From NCBI RefSeq assembly GCF_040581485.1, contig NC_090132.1, positions 29,957,911 to 30,021,910 on the forward strand: DNA of 64,000 nt, given 5' to 3'. The notes beneath the pieces are model-generated. The model did not search any database. It was not told the DNA's origin and worked only from the letters and a program-made list of their open reading frames with translations. Source of the DNA: Linepithema humile (lineage: Eukaryota > Arthropoda > Insecta > Hymenoptera > Formicidae). This document shows positions 1 through 14,200 of the stretch, one piece after another (within the stretch, counting starts at the first letter, position 1; each line of letters starts with the position of its first letter). The translations under genes were made by a program, and so were the position numbers.

Positions 1-3000
1 TTCACGTTTACGATGAAGCAAATGTCTTGTAAAAGCATTCGAACAAAGATAATTAAATCTTAATGCTATATGAAATAAAATCCAATTAAAAATACAAAAT
101 ATTTTGACACTATTTATTTGACAAAATCGCGCGAGAGTAATCATTTATTTTCTTCTGCTTCTAAAGATGGTTTATAAATTATAACATCCTTTGACATCAT
201 AAATTGTTTATCAAGTGGTGCAAGGAACGATATAAATCGTCTTCTAAGAACAGCACAGCAATCGGTGTAATCGGTCGTACTAGCAACTGTCTCACTCTGT
301 CTCACTCTCTCTTTTCCTTCCGTGATTACAGATGATTATAGACAGCCGCGTTTGCGATTTCTTGCATCGAAACCCGACAAATGCGGTCGCCACGGCGACT
401 TATTCTTTTTTCGATCCATTCGTTCAAGCGGAGACACTGATTATGGCACAATCGCGCCACGTCAGTGAAAATTACAACAACGTAAAACACAGATAATACA
501 ATGATTTCTGCAAGAAGTCAAATAAGTGGAAAAGGATTAAAATCAGGCAAAGGTCAAACTGTACTTATCTACCTAGATAAAGTCGTAAGCAAACTTTTTT
601 TCTAGAGTCACAATAAAGACCAAAAAACAAATTCAAAATAAATCAGAATAATTTAACTATCTGAATTTTTCCTCTTTACGTAGGAAATAAATTTCTTTGA
701 CGGAAAAAAAGAGAGAAAAAGAGAGAATCAAGAAATCGTTAAAGTAATATTTTTTGCTTTAATAATCTTTTTTATAAAAATTTGTTCAATGCTGTTGTTT
801 CGATGTCTATTTCAGAGAACTTAGAAATAATGATATATAAATGCCTCACGAGTTCTTCTGCCTGACTGGAGATCGGAACTAGTGACACGAGAAATAGGAA
901 AGGAGCCAATGAGTGTCCCCATTACGGTCATGGAAGGATCCGGGTGATAATGGGGACTAACTTCATCACGTGTAAACTCGTGTAGAACACCGCGGGCTAT
1001 TATGCGCGTGCGGGAGATAATGAAAACTACGGAAAACAACCACCGACTATTTTCGTACCGTCGCATTCTTCATCCGAATTTATCGCGATACCAAAGGTAT
1101 CCCATAAATACCACATAGAGAATTATTTAACCAGATACAAGCGAAAGATTATATTTAAGCTGCACAAGTATACAATTTCAATTATCTGACGGAACTCAAA
1201 TCTATTTCTTCAGTATTCCGATAATGACAGAGATGTAAAAGAAATGTAAAGTAATAATCAGAGCGAGTCAGTCTTCCGATTGTAGCGCGACCTATTTATA
1301 GATAATGTTGTAAATCTTGCATGTTAATTTTATCTCTTGCATCTAATCCTGTTTGGTGTCAACTTATCTATGTCGTTACAAATAGAGCCACTCTCTCCTG
1401 CAATTAGATACACATCGCGTGTGTAACGACCGAGTGGCTTAAGCATCTGAATGAGATTCTTCCTTACAACGAGGTTCGATCAGCATACGAGAAGCGTACT
1501 CGCGAGTGGTTAAAGACATTCCAGTCGCACTCGACACAAAAATCGTAGCTTCTTAAGAAGGGCAAAGTGTGCGCACATTGAGACAAGCCAAGTATGGCAA
1601 ACCTCTTATCAACTATTGGGAGATCGCATTCGATAAAACGGACCAAAGGTGAACAAATCGATATTTAATTTGAACTTTTTCCGAGGTAGAAAAATAGAGA
1701 TTCGAGTGTTTTGTATTAAAGTGGCGGAGAATTTATACGCTAGTGTGCTCTAAATTGATATATTTTTTATTATAATTTCTGCATATCATTAAAAAAAAAA
1801 AAAACAATTTAAAGTCGAATGTAAGTTTGCGCAAATATAAATCTTTTCGCGATATAGATTTGTAATAAGATATCTAAAATTTAACTTTAGCATCTTAATA
1901 AGAAAAATTGAAAGAATCGCGTATTTATATTTTATAGACACACAGCAACAACAATGAGATTGAAATATCGAAGAAATGCGGCGCGCGAGCAGTTAAAAGT
2001 TAACTAACAGGTTTCATTAAAGCTGTAGCGATCTCTTTCTTGATCGTTACCTTGCAATAAGGAAATGAAGTTGTCTCTACGCGAACCGGTATGCGATCCT
2101 CGACCCTTCAGGGCCCGCTCCTTACCGCATGTGATTCGAGACAAGGATGCGGCAGAGAAAGATACAGAAATATACGAATAATCGTAGGTGGGTGTCCCCT
2201 TCCATTCCCTGCAGCCTTTCGCCCTCTCGAGTGTTTCGATTCGACGGAGACTCCTGCTACGAGGAGAACCCTTTGTTCCTATTTCACAGCTTCTTGCACA
2301 ATAAAGAACACGTTCTCGAGGGTCTCCGCATTTTAGACCCGGACGCCTTTCCTCTTCATCTCTTTGTTCGCTCTTCTGGAATTTAGTCATTACTAATCGT
2401 GTATCGCGACCACTTTCCGTTCATTTTTTTTATTTTGTACGCGTTTGAATTTACTCCCAACTTGTACCCGGTTGTTCATAAATCATCACGCTTCCTTGAA
2501 GCTCGAAGCACGGTTATTCCGTACGATTTCGCAAGCCTCAGTTTCGCATCTGTGGCTAAAATTTCGTAACTGCTTGAATCGCAATAAAAAGTGTACACAT
2601 CTTCCGTTAGTAATTGATGAGTTTCCATGCAATTCTGATTAATAAAACATTAATTTTTAAAAGTTCATGGCTGATGATAGATTAGAATTATCGAATTATG
2701 CCGTACAGAAGGTTCTATTTCACAATTCTTTTGAAAAGTATGATAATTCACTAAAAACATTCTCACAATTTTCTATTGCGGTAATCAATGTTTATCGGTA
2801 TCTTATAAAAATAATATTTCACTACTTTATAATAAAAAATATCGCTTGCCTCTATGAGATTCATTAAAACATTAAGAATCAATTATTATTAAAAAGAGAA
2901 AAAAAGATTAGTAACAGAAGAAGAGAAAGATGAGACAAAAGTTACTTCCAAGAAGACCGCTTTTGACATTCTGTTTTCTGAGCGGATGTCGGCATGCGAG

Positions 3001-6000
3001 ATGTTTATATAGCTGCACTGGATCGACCAGCTAAAGCACCAAGTTTTTCAAGAGTCAGTGTCCTTAAGATTCGGACGATTCTTTAGAGACTTTTCAAGGA
3101 TATCGAGTTCATGGACCTGTACGATTTCCATCGCAGGAATCGATATATTTACAATCCTCACAGATTTGCTGATCAGCCGATTCAGATATAATATGTCAAT
3201 AAAAGATGAAGTACATACGTATCGTTCTATATTGTGAGAAATTTTGTATTTATATTGTTATAAATTTATTCAGAATGCTGGTAAAAATTTAATAAGACAG
3301 GCTTATGTACGTTTGTCAGTGTCAATTCAATCATGCAATTTAGCAGAATCGTCTTTTATCAGATTTAATATCAGAAATAATTGATTCTTAACACTTCTCG
3401 TAATTGCGCTAATACAGAAGTTCCTGATCCAATTAACGAAGCAATTAATAGTTGCACCACTAAAACGTCAGAACCATACGAACCAATCGCTGATGAAATT
3501 GTTACGAAATGCCGCGTTAACTATTGTGGTCTGTTAAAGTTTCGTGGAAACGGGAAACACACAGCTTACCTAAGTTGAGACGATCGAACCATTCTGCAAA
3601 TCAGAGAAACTACTCCTACATTGAAATCATAGAAAAAGAAAGAGAGAAATAAAGACAAAGACATGTATATTTACGTACATCTACATGCACAAGCGAGACA
3701 ATTTTCTTCTATTTTTTTTTCGTGCTCTCTTGATTGTAATAATTATTAATAATCTATTATATTTTTTATTTTAATTTTCTCTTTTTTCTTACTTCTCTCT
3801 TTATTTCAACAATCGAACAATCTATCGCTCGCTTCGATAAAATGTGATGAGATGTGCATGGAAGCATGTTACATGTTGTTTAATTGGAGATAATTGCTTA
3901 TCTCCAATAATTTCAGATAATTGGAAATATCCTAATAATCGACAATTTTTTAAAACTCTATTTATAATTGATTTTTTTATAAGAGCTAAAATTTAATGCA
4001 GTCAGTTCTATTTGCATTAGCATTCTCTTTACACATAACATATTCAACTCCTTGATGTATACACAAAATGACTCGTGAAACACGATTTTGCGAGTTCGTA
4101 GATTGATAGTTCCACGAATTTCTTCTGCCACGATATCTTCGTAAATCATTGCTACAAAAAGACACACCTGTTATCTAAGATAAAGATTTTGACCTGATTT
4201 TCGCGCACTTTGATAGCTCGCAATAAAGAACACGAAATAATGATGTAAGTCGAAATAATAATGCTTGCTTATATCAATAATAATTTTGGAGTTTTTGATT
4301 TTAATTAATGTACACAATATATAAAATTGCGTGTTAATGACACATTAGTAAAAAATTGACATAAAAATCAACAATTAGACAATAGCAATATATATAACAA
4401 AAATGTGTCATTGCAAATTATTTTGCTCTATTTTATTCTTTCAGGATAAAATAATCTCTGTTAATGTAATTATGACTTAAAAACTAAATAATAAATTTAC
4501 CGTTTTTTGACATTTACACAAAAGATAAAATTATTTCAATGTTTCAGAGTAATTGTTACGATCGATTAATGCAACGAATCAAAAACTCTTTGAAATGACT
4601 CAATGATCCAATAATAAAATTCCCGCTGCTCGTATCATCCATTACGCGCTGCAAATAGCGTGACGTTTTATCACATATTTGCATGTGTAATTTGCCACGC
4701 GAGAGCGTCATGTATTTTTCACAGGAAAGTAAAATCTCTTCCCGCCGGGTGATGCAAATCCACCTCTTGCCGCCGCTCCCCTCGGTATTATAAAATCCGA
4801 TCGACTCTATTACGTGTCAGACGATCTATACTTTGGCAAATTGGAAATGGCGCATAACACCGATGCCAGAATTTAAGAGGCTTCGACAACTGATATAAGA
4901 GCTCAAAAACTTCACACGCTAAACGGTTGTTGAAGATTGCACTAGCAGGGCTGCAATAGACAATATCGCTCTACGGCGTGACCCAGACCTATCCGGCTAA
5001 GCCTTCTCAAATGTAGACAGAAGCCAAACTGTGAAATAGCATTAATGTCAATGACGCGGAACGACAATACAGTTAAGTCCAAATGTCAGCGTACACAGAG
5101 TGACTTAACGAGAATTCTAGAACTGTAATATTTGTAGAAGAGCTAAAACTCTATTCAATTATATTGAATATCTGAAAACTGGATGAAAATACCACGAATA
5201 GCAATTTGTATTATCGTTTTTTATTAAAGAATTCTTATATTATTAATATATCTGGTTGCATGCGCGAGCGCGCAAAAGCATGCATATTTTTCTATTACTA
5301 TTAAATTATCAATATATCAATTATCAATAAGCTGATAAAAAGTACAAAGGCGTTATTAATTAACTTTTACTAACACCATAAAATACTGTAATAAAACGCT
5401 AAACTCATTAATTCACAAAAACCACAGAATGATATAACATCTTTCACAATTGCGAGAGTAAAAAAAGTTTATGATTGAACTACCATTACCTCCTATTAAT
5501 ACAAGTCAAGCAAACTACTATGCGGGCTAAACCAGCTGAAGAAACGGCAAAAAGATGCAATTATGTGTGTACTACATATATGTACATACAAAGGCACGCG
5601 TGAATACATAGACAGCAACTTAATCGCCTGTAAAAGTATCTATAGATCTTGATATTTCAATTATGTTGTAGATTTAATAAAAAGACGATTTCATATAAAT
5701 TTTAATAAAAACTTAAAAATTATTGATGAAGAAAAATAATGTCTAAAATATAGAATAAAGAATAATAGAAAATATAGAATATATAGGATACCTTTAATAA
5801 ATTGTGAATCAATGTTCCACGGAAATTAAAAGATGCAATAAAAATTTTAATAAGTATACAAAATTATATACAATATATAAAGTATTTTTTATATGTTCTC
5901 TATCTTACAAAAATCGATTATCGGGGCTCAACGCAATTTATTAAAAGTACTCCATACTTTCCGTCTAACATGAAACTTTATTGCAACACTTTTGCGATAC

Positions 6001-9000
6001 GTTACTTCTAGTGATATTTTTCCACAGTGCAGTCCCATGAGAACCAAAGAGGTGAACTCAGGTACTTCGAATGAACGTGTTCCCTTCATCGTTGTTGCTT
6101 TGGAATTTTCTCAAACGCGATAATATCACGAAACAACGAATTTCCTGCCGTCACCGTAACGCGCATACTTCCGCAAAAGTAAAGATGCACATGCATAATA
6201 AGAAGTTATGTTAGTTTTTGAAGCACTCGTCTAGCCACGACTCACCTAATTGCAAGAGGAACATTCCAATTTGAAGAAACCATGTTATCTCGTCTTACCC
6301 GACAACGATCTTTTTCTCATCCCCGGCGTGTGATGTCACCCTCGCTATCTCTCTCCGCATTTCACGTGCACACACAACACTACGTACATGCGCATTAATG
6401 GAATCGTGCGCTTTCACTGCGATTTGATTGAATCGCGCGTGATCACACCCGGAGGACTTCGCGAGAGGAAGTTATTAACCGCTGAGTATATCGAGGTGAA
6501 ACCTTCGTGTGCCTGCACCCGCCGAGTCGACACACGACCCAATTCCAAGAGACAATGCAACGAGACACGTGCACTCGTCGCGTGACCCGGCCGACCGATT
6601 TTCTTCGTTTGCATTTCTGTACCACGGATAAAAAACGATTATTCGCGTTCTTTCGTTCTTAGACGGCTGGTTTACGCCAAGGGCCTACTTTCCCGGATTT
6701 TGTATGCAAGCGCTTGAACACACTTTCAGTAAATCGTTTCAAAGTAATCCTAACTCAATTAATATAATATTGTTTAACACGGTAATATTTCTCTAAATTA
6801 AAATCCTACAGAGATTACAATAAAAAAATGATAAAAAGGAATGTTACAATTTTTGATAAATTAGCGAGAAAGAGTGTTGCGTGCAATAATCGATTAACTC
6901 TTGTCACGCGATAATCAATTTCTCAATGAAAAAATTGTTAAAATTGGAAAAGCAAGTTATTTGCATATAGAAGCTCTAAATCTTTATATATTAAAATAAT
7001 ATTATTTCCTAATACATGTATAAACATAATAAATAATGTACGTATATCATGAATATAGTACACACGCGCCTTTTGACAACGTTCCTCTACAAAATACAAA
7101 TAAATACCTTTATTGCGACGTTGAGACTAAAGCTAAAATCCAATAAAATCCGGAATAATCATATTATAACATTAATATAATCCGAATTATTGTGCGCGAA
7201 TTACTTTACGCTTTATTCTATCAAATTATTTCATTTTAATAGCTATTATTTATTTTCCCAAATTTTAAATATTTACTAAATTAATTAATAGTTTTTAACT
7301 TATTAATTACAGATATTCCAAAAAAATCTTTGAATTATTATACACGATGCAATATTGTGAAAGCAACATAAAAAATTTAATGTAAATTAATATTTAATTA
7401 ATTAATTAATAATACATAATATTTTGACGCCAAAATAGTGATATATATTAATTATTATTATAATTATTACGCGAATAGTAGGATAATAGTAGGATAACAA
7501 ATGCAACAAGTACTTGAGGATGTGAATAAAAAGAAGTCGGTTACGCATTATGCGCATATTTTCGCAAGAAAGATTAACCCTTAAATCCTTAGAAGCGTGT
7601 ATGGTTCAAGGTAAGCCGTGCCTATCTAGACCATTATAGCTGACCTTACGTAACGTGCGGTTCGGTCATTCGCAACGAACCGCGGCTATGGTATGCGGCT
7701 TATGCAGTAGACTACGGCTACTTCGGCACAATAGGGAAAATCTGAAGCGTAAAATGCACGAGATGCGTTGTAATAAGAGAACAATAAGAGTAGTTGATTT
7801 AAATGAGACCATGTTTAAGCCGACTGCCGGAAATAAATTCTCTAAAGTAGATGTAACTTTGCCAGACGTGTAAAATTGAAGTCAGAATTAAGCGCCAAGA
7901 TATAGCTGAATTTACGAGCAGTTTCTAATAGAATGACCTTCCACAAAACAGAAATGATTTGTAAGACTGAGTAATATAAATCCTATATAGATGTAATTCT
8001 ATCCAAAGTTTTGCAAGAAGAGTTCAACTGTTAATGGAACAAAATCCGCTTTTACTTTTACAGAGTGTTCCAAATGTATAATATAATCCTAATCAACATT
8101 TTAGCTATAAATAGTAGAATATAACCTAAAAAGAGTTTATAAAAAACTCTACAAAAAATGTTTTAAAATTAATAATTTTATAATTATTAGCAATTATGTA
8201 AATAGTTCTTATCTTCAATAAGTTTTATTCAAGAGAAATTTTATTTAATGCTTATGTATTTGTCATTACTAAAAGTTGAGATAAAAAACTATAAAGTTGC
8301 AAAATATTTGATAACTATAGTCTAACTTAAAAAAATTCATATTGTATAAAAAAATTCTTTCCATATCTAATGTTCCATTTTAAGTGAATTAGAAGACATT
8401 GTCCCGGAGCTATTTCTCATGTGATTAAAAATGTCGCCTATGATTAAAAAGCGTTATTTTTCTTTCCTCTTTCGTCTGCTCCAGTCTACGGATAATATAT
8501 CTTCACATATGACAGTGAACAACATTGCGAAGCAATTTGCGCTGTTTATAATAAGCTCCATATTCCACTCGTTATATTTGCAAGACACACAATGCGGTAA
8601 TTAGAAGGTGCTCGAGACAGTAAAACCGTTATTACGAGAGATACAATTACGTCGCGCCCGCTTTGTACGGGTGTTTCCATTCGGCCAAGAAAATAAGATA
8701 AAGTCAGAATCAAGAGTCACATGCATACAAAGGCATCTCGCGCCACTCATATTGCGACCGCAAAAAAAAATACAGCGTACAGTGCGATAATTATAAGGTA
8801 GAAGTATAATAGTATTATAAGATGAGGCGCGATGAAATAGTCATCTCGTGATAATAGCTTGAACAATACGAAACATCGTGCAGCGTTTATACCATTTAAA
8901 TTCTCGCAAGTTCTCACCTGCGTATTAAATTTATTATTATTATTATTGTGTAATTACTTATATAAAATAATAACACATTTAAAATTAAAAAGTTCAAGTT

Positions 9001-11181
9001 CAGTTCAAAGTTATCAGTATCTCTTATCAAGTAGTACAATGATCCTCTTTCATAGTATAACGAGACCGTTTAACAAGTAAAGAAAGAAAACACCTGCACA
9101 TTAGATCAAGGTGCGTGAGATACGTGTGAATAGCGCCGTTAGTTGCCCCGCCATATGCTATTCCTAATTAGCTAGGATCTGGCGTATCATCAGATAGATG
9201 AAGAAGACCGTTCGATCTTTTCGGAGATAAGATGAGTCGCCGAATGTGATCCACCCACGTAATGTACGATTCTGCCATTCGCAAGGCGAGGCCGTATAAA
9301 TATTCGAGTAAACCTGTCGAAGATCGCTCGCAGAAGCCATAAATCGCCCATGACAAGGCCGCGAAAACAGCTCGCGAGATTGGATTTTGTGGATTCTAGG
9401 GCGGCTTTGCGCCGATAAGAAGAGCTTCTCGATAAAAGAAGTAAAAATGGTGAAATATTGTTGTTTATGGATCTATGATATTATATATGATTGTAAGTGA
9501 AAGGTAATGAATAAAAATGGAAGACAAAAGGTTTAGAAATGCAAAATCTCGGTAAAAGTTCGTCATTTTGTATCTTTTAGCAAAGATGTATAGCAAGTAA
9601 AAAACTTGCTTTATCGCGACTCTTATCGTACTTTCTCACAATTGAAGGAGGAGTGTCGCAAGTTTACAGCTGATCTGATCGCAAGAATTGGTGAAGTCGC
9701 ATTCGTCGATATCGCTTGTCAATTGTGGCGATTATCCGCCTCTTATCCGGCACTCCTCCTTTCCCGCTCGAGCGTTCGGTTTCGAGACGGCAATTACGGC
9801 CAAATGAGCGAGCGAGCGTATCAAATTCATCATCTCCGCGAACACGCGCGGCTCTCGCAATTTCGCCGCGAAAAACGAGAAGAAAAAAATAGAAGAAAAA
9901 GGAAAAGCGACCAACACTCGTGAAAAAGGAAGGATCGAGCGCCCAAGGCGCCGTTTAGGATGGTAATTACGAGACTCCCGCGTGGCGCGAAATGTACACT
10001 TGATCGTGCGTCGATTTAAAGAGATTAATCGCTTCCATCCTCTCTATTTTGCATAGATCTTTCCATATTTCAACTTTCCCTTTCCTCCCGATTTAGCGGT
10101 CTCCCTAGTTAATTTTCTATTAAAAATAATGTTTTTTTATATAGTGCCTCAAACCGTCAATGTAGTATTTTCAATTTATATTTTTCTAATCGCATTTTAC
10201 ACAATGCAATTATTTTTTGTACAATATTTATTATTGAATAATTTTTATCTTACATATATTCGAATCTATTATTTTTCTCTTTGTCTTTTCTTTGATTTTT
10301 AATTTGAAATCACATTCTCATGATTATACTTATTAAATTTGTAAAGTGTGTCGCTTTCTACAATTTCTGATTATTGGAGGTTTTCAAAGTCGGCTCAGCA
10401 TGCGCCAAGAAATCGGCACTTTTACCAAGTGCTTTGCATCACTAATTATTAAACACTCTATATAATCTCGCTCCGTGCTGCTTTATTCCGTATCGCGATA
10501 GCAAGTATCCTCGGGGTAATCGCGTCTCAGGACTATTAATATACTCATCTATCTGTCCATCTATCTGGCTCTATTCGGCTCTCGATACCGCGGGCGTATC
10601 AGACATAGCGGGAAGAAAACAAATCGAATCACAAATTATACCAGCCGATCGAATCGCCCAGGTGCCCGCCGCGACTTGGAGGAGACTTGGGCGATCGGTC
10701 GATCGCGAATTCTCTCGTCGTCGGTTTTGCCCGAGCGAGCGTACGATCGATTCTCCTTCCCTGCTTTTCTCTCGCTCTCCTACCCGCCAGACAGATCTAT
10801 CACGCTGGATTATCGATTCGCTTGGGGATCGTCCTCCAATGAATAAAAGGACGCTCGACGTCCGTCCTTCGCAAGATACATCAGGCCCTCGTCCTTCGCC
10901 ATCATTAAACTACGGCTAACGACCCAGTTCCTTTCAGACGCCAGCTGCTACTCGCCCGAGCGGCAATTAGTTCCGGCTCGGTGTATACGGGGTGTGAGAA
11001 AGTTATTCACAAACTGACCTAATATCTATGTTACGAAATGTGAATCGAATAAAAATACTAAAGCGTAATGGCACACTGCTATTGCGTATCATATTTGACA
11101 CGCTTTCGACGTATCAAAATATTTTTGTAGTTTATTTCACGTTACATATACATACCGTAATGCATTATATGTATTATATAT

Positions 11182-11188
<7 letters not shown>

Positions 11189-11231
<43 letters not shown>
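11189..11231. repeat. (TA)n microsatellite
   Basis: About 43 uninterrupted bases of alternating T and A, preceded by a short TACACACA stretch. A simple repeat, expected to be length-polymorphic. Confidence 0.97.
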
Positions 11232-11233
<2 letters not shown>

Positions 11234-14200
11234 TTGTCTTTTTGAACTTTTAAGTACAAATCTAAAATCTAGTGCATGAATATTTCACATCATTCAAAAA
11301 TCTCATAAATTACTGTGCATATAGCAAACTATGTGATTATAAATAATAACGCGGTTTAGGGAAAAAATTATTTTCGAAAACCAATTTAATATTTAATGAA
11401 AAATCCTTTCCTTCTTTCTCATATCATTAACTATAAGCACCCTGTAGAGTTCAATGTTTTTCATCCGTCGTTTCTATAACGACTCTTTCTCATGCGATTT
11501 GTGGAATTTAATTAAGTCGGATTTTAATTAAAATTAACTTCAAGTTTGGATAATGATCTGATGATGTTGTACGTTAAGTATATGAAGAACCAGTAATAAT
11601 ATCTTGAAAACTCTGATTTCAATTATAATATGGCATTAATAAAGCTCGGTAAATAACCATTAAAATGTACTGAAGTATAGAAATAAAGCAGATAATGATA
11701 TGCCTGATATTGTTCTCGTTTTTTTCTATCGTTTTGTATTCACCGAAAAAAAAAACATTTCATAAAAATTTCTTTTTTACAACAATAAAAACAAAAATTT
11801 TCCCTCGACTATAAGATAAATATTCATGTCGCAAAGATAGAAAATAAACACGGCACATCGCAGTATCATATCTTTACAAATCCACCGTGAAAAATCGGCA
11901 GTATCCGCTGTGTCATCAGATAGTCGACGATAAATGCGACGAGGGCGAGCGCGAACGTTGAGCTCTCTTACACGAACGGAAACCGAGGATGATCCATGGA
12001 GTCAGTATAGAAGACGCAAAGGAGTATTTCATAACTCCTCTCTATAGGAATATAGATGCTCGTAGGCAGAGGGATGTTGTGGCAGCATTCAGATGCACGC
12101 CGCTGCGTCGAGCCGCTGAAATAAGGCTTCCTTCACTCATAGATATCCAGCCGCCACGATCTCGCATATGTATGTACAGGGTGTTCGAGAAGACTCATAT
12201 AACGACCGTACGCGATATTTATCGAAACGACAGTTGCTAATATTGAATAACATTGAATTATGAGTATGTATATAATATTTGTCAAATATATAAAAGGATC
12301 TTCTTTAGGTAGCTTTCTTGCAAATATTCTTTCTTTCTCTCTTTCTTAAAGAAAGTTTTATGTTAGTTGTAATAAACCACTCTAACTATTAATATAGTAA
12401 TCAACGACATAAAGATAATGTCTAAAATGATATTGAATTGCAAAGTCGCAAAGTGTAATTACGATCGAGGTGATATTTCAGTCGAAAGATAAGACAATAT
12501 AGGTCATCTTACGATTAGTCAGAAGGTAACGATACCTATGCATCCGCGGCTAAAGTTTACCTTTTCACCGTTGTTATCGAATATCTAGAATGATTTACTG
12601 ACATCGAGAGAGCCTTCCCTTTCCCGAATATATCCTACATAACACTCTTATATCTACCCGGGAACATCCGAGAACGACATTAAAGCTGCATTCACACAAG
12701 CGCGCCACAGAAATGAAAGAGCACCTCCGATCATAGATATCCACTCGATATGGTTGCAAATAAATCTCGCCACGAGAGAGAAAAGACGAGAACACGATGG
12801 TGAGAAAAAGCGCAAAAAATGATCGAAAGCTCTCTTCAGTCGAGATATTCAGTTGAAAGAGAGATGTCAACTGAGTAACTTGAATACAGATCTAACTTAC
12901 ATCAACTCGAAATTGAAATTGCGCGCTTATTAAAAACATTTGTCAATCTGAACTAAAGAAAAGCCTCGAATTATAATGCAAAAAATATAGATAACGATAC
13001 TTCATACAAAATGTACTAAATGTACATTCGATAAAATTTTTAACTGATAAAAAGTTATTTTATAGCCACATTCCTTCTTCTTTCTCAAGAGACATAAAAA
13101 AAGTAAATTATGAAAGATGTTTAATTAAAAAATAATAAACTAATCTGCATATTATTTCTTGAGAACCTCTTATCTTCAACCCGTTAAATTGAAATGTGAG
13201 AGGCGGTTTTTCGTGTGAAAGTTCTCGAAAATTGGTCAGCTGATTAGATTTAATGTCCTGCGCGAATTTAGAAAGAAGAAGACGTATCGCGAAGAGCAGG
13301 ACAAACTCGCCGTAGCGAGCAGTAAAGATTTGAGGATCGCTCGTAAACTTCCACGCGGATCCCACGAAGTCCTATCACGTATCCAATTTTCCGGAGATCA
13401 GCCGGCTCGATCCGGGAAGCTTTGGAAATCAGCAAATTGAAACGCGCACTGCTGGTCCGAGATGCCTGGTGTCACGATGAAGTCAAGAGAGCATTGCGCG
13501 CCTCTTTGTCACGTCGAGCCGTCTTCGAGATCTTAATTCCGAAATTAATGAAACTCTTTGTCATCCGATTAACGCGAAAAACGACATTTCATTTGGAAGA
13601 ACAGCTTTATTCGACGAACGCATACTACGTATGAATTGCAGATATTATAAATAAATCTCATTTGCCATGAATTGCGGTGGTAATTTCAGGAAAGATAAAT
13701 ACTTTACTAAATTAATTTTAATGACGAAAAAAATTACTGCTCATTTTGTCAATTTTGGCTGGTAAAAAGGTAAAATTCTCTTTGTGTGTTTGCAGCTTAA
13801 ATGCGAAATATGCATGTATGTTATCAAAGATATTTCAACTAAAATTTCCGAGCACACCTGTGTAAATCATCGCGTTTGGACGGCCATCGTTTCACATGCT
13901 ATACGTAATATAACATCGGACACAACATTCGCCTTGATTCGCCAATGGTCGACAAAAATTTCGTTTCCGAGAAACAATGCATGCCACCACTCGCATCAGA
14001 CTTTTATGCTTCAACGGACAACTGCATACGCGGCTATGAAAATTACATTGTTCTGACCAGCCGCTATCGATCGTTAAATCGTGCAAAATCTCACTTCGAA
14101 ATCGCACACCGAACATCTGACAGCTTTTGTTTCGTTCCACTCCACCATATACGAGTTGAAATATACCAAAAAATAATTTTCTTCTTTTTTTTTATATTTT

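Noticed and set aside
2004..2390. A 128-codon minus-strand open frame with an Arg/Glu-rich product
   Set aside because: Several frames on both strands are open here because the patch is GC-rich. There are no splice sites, no recognisable domain and strongly biased composition, so I treat it as noncoding.
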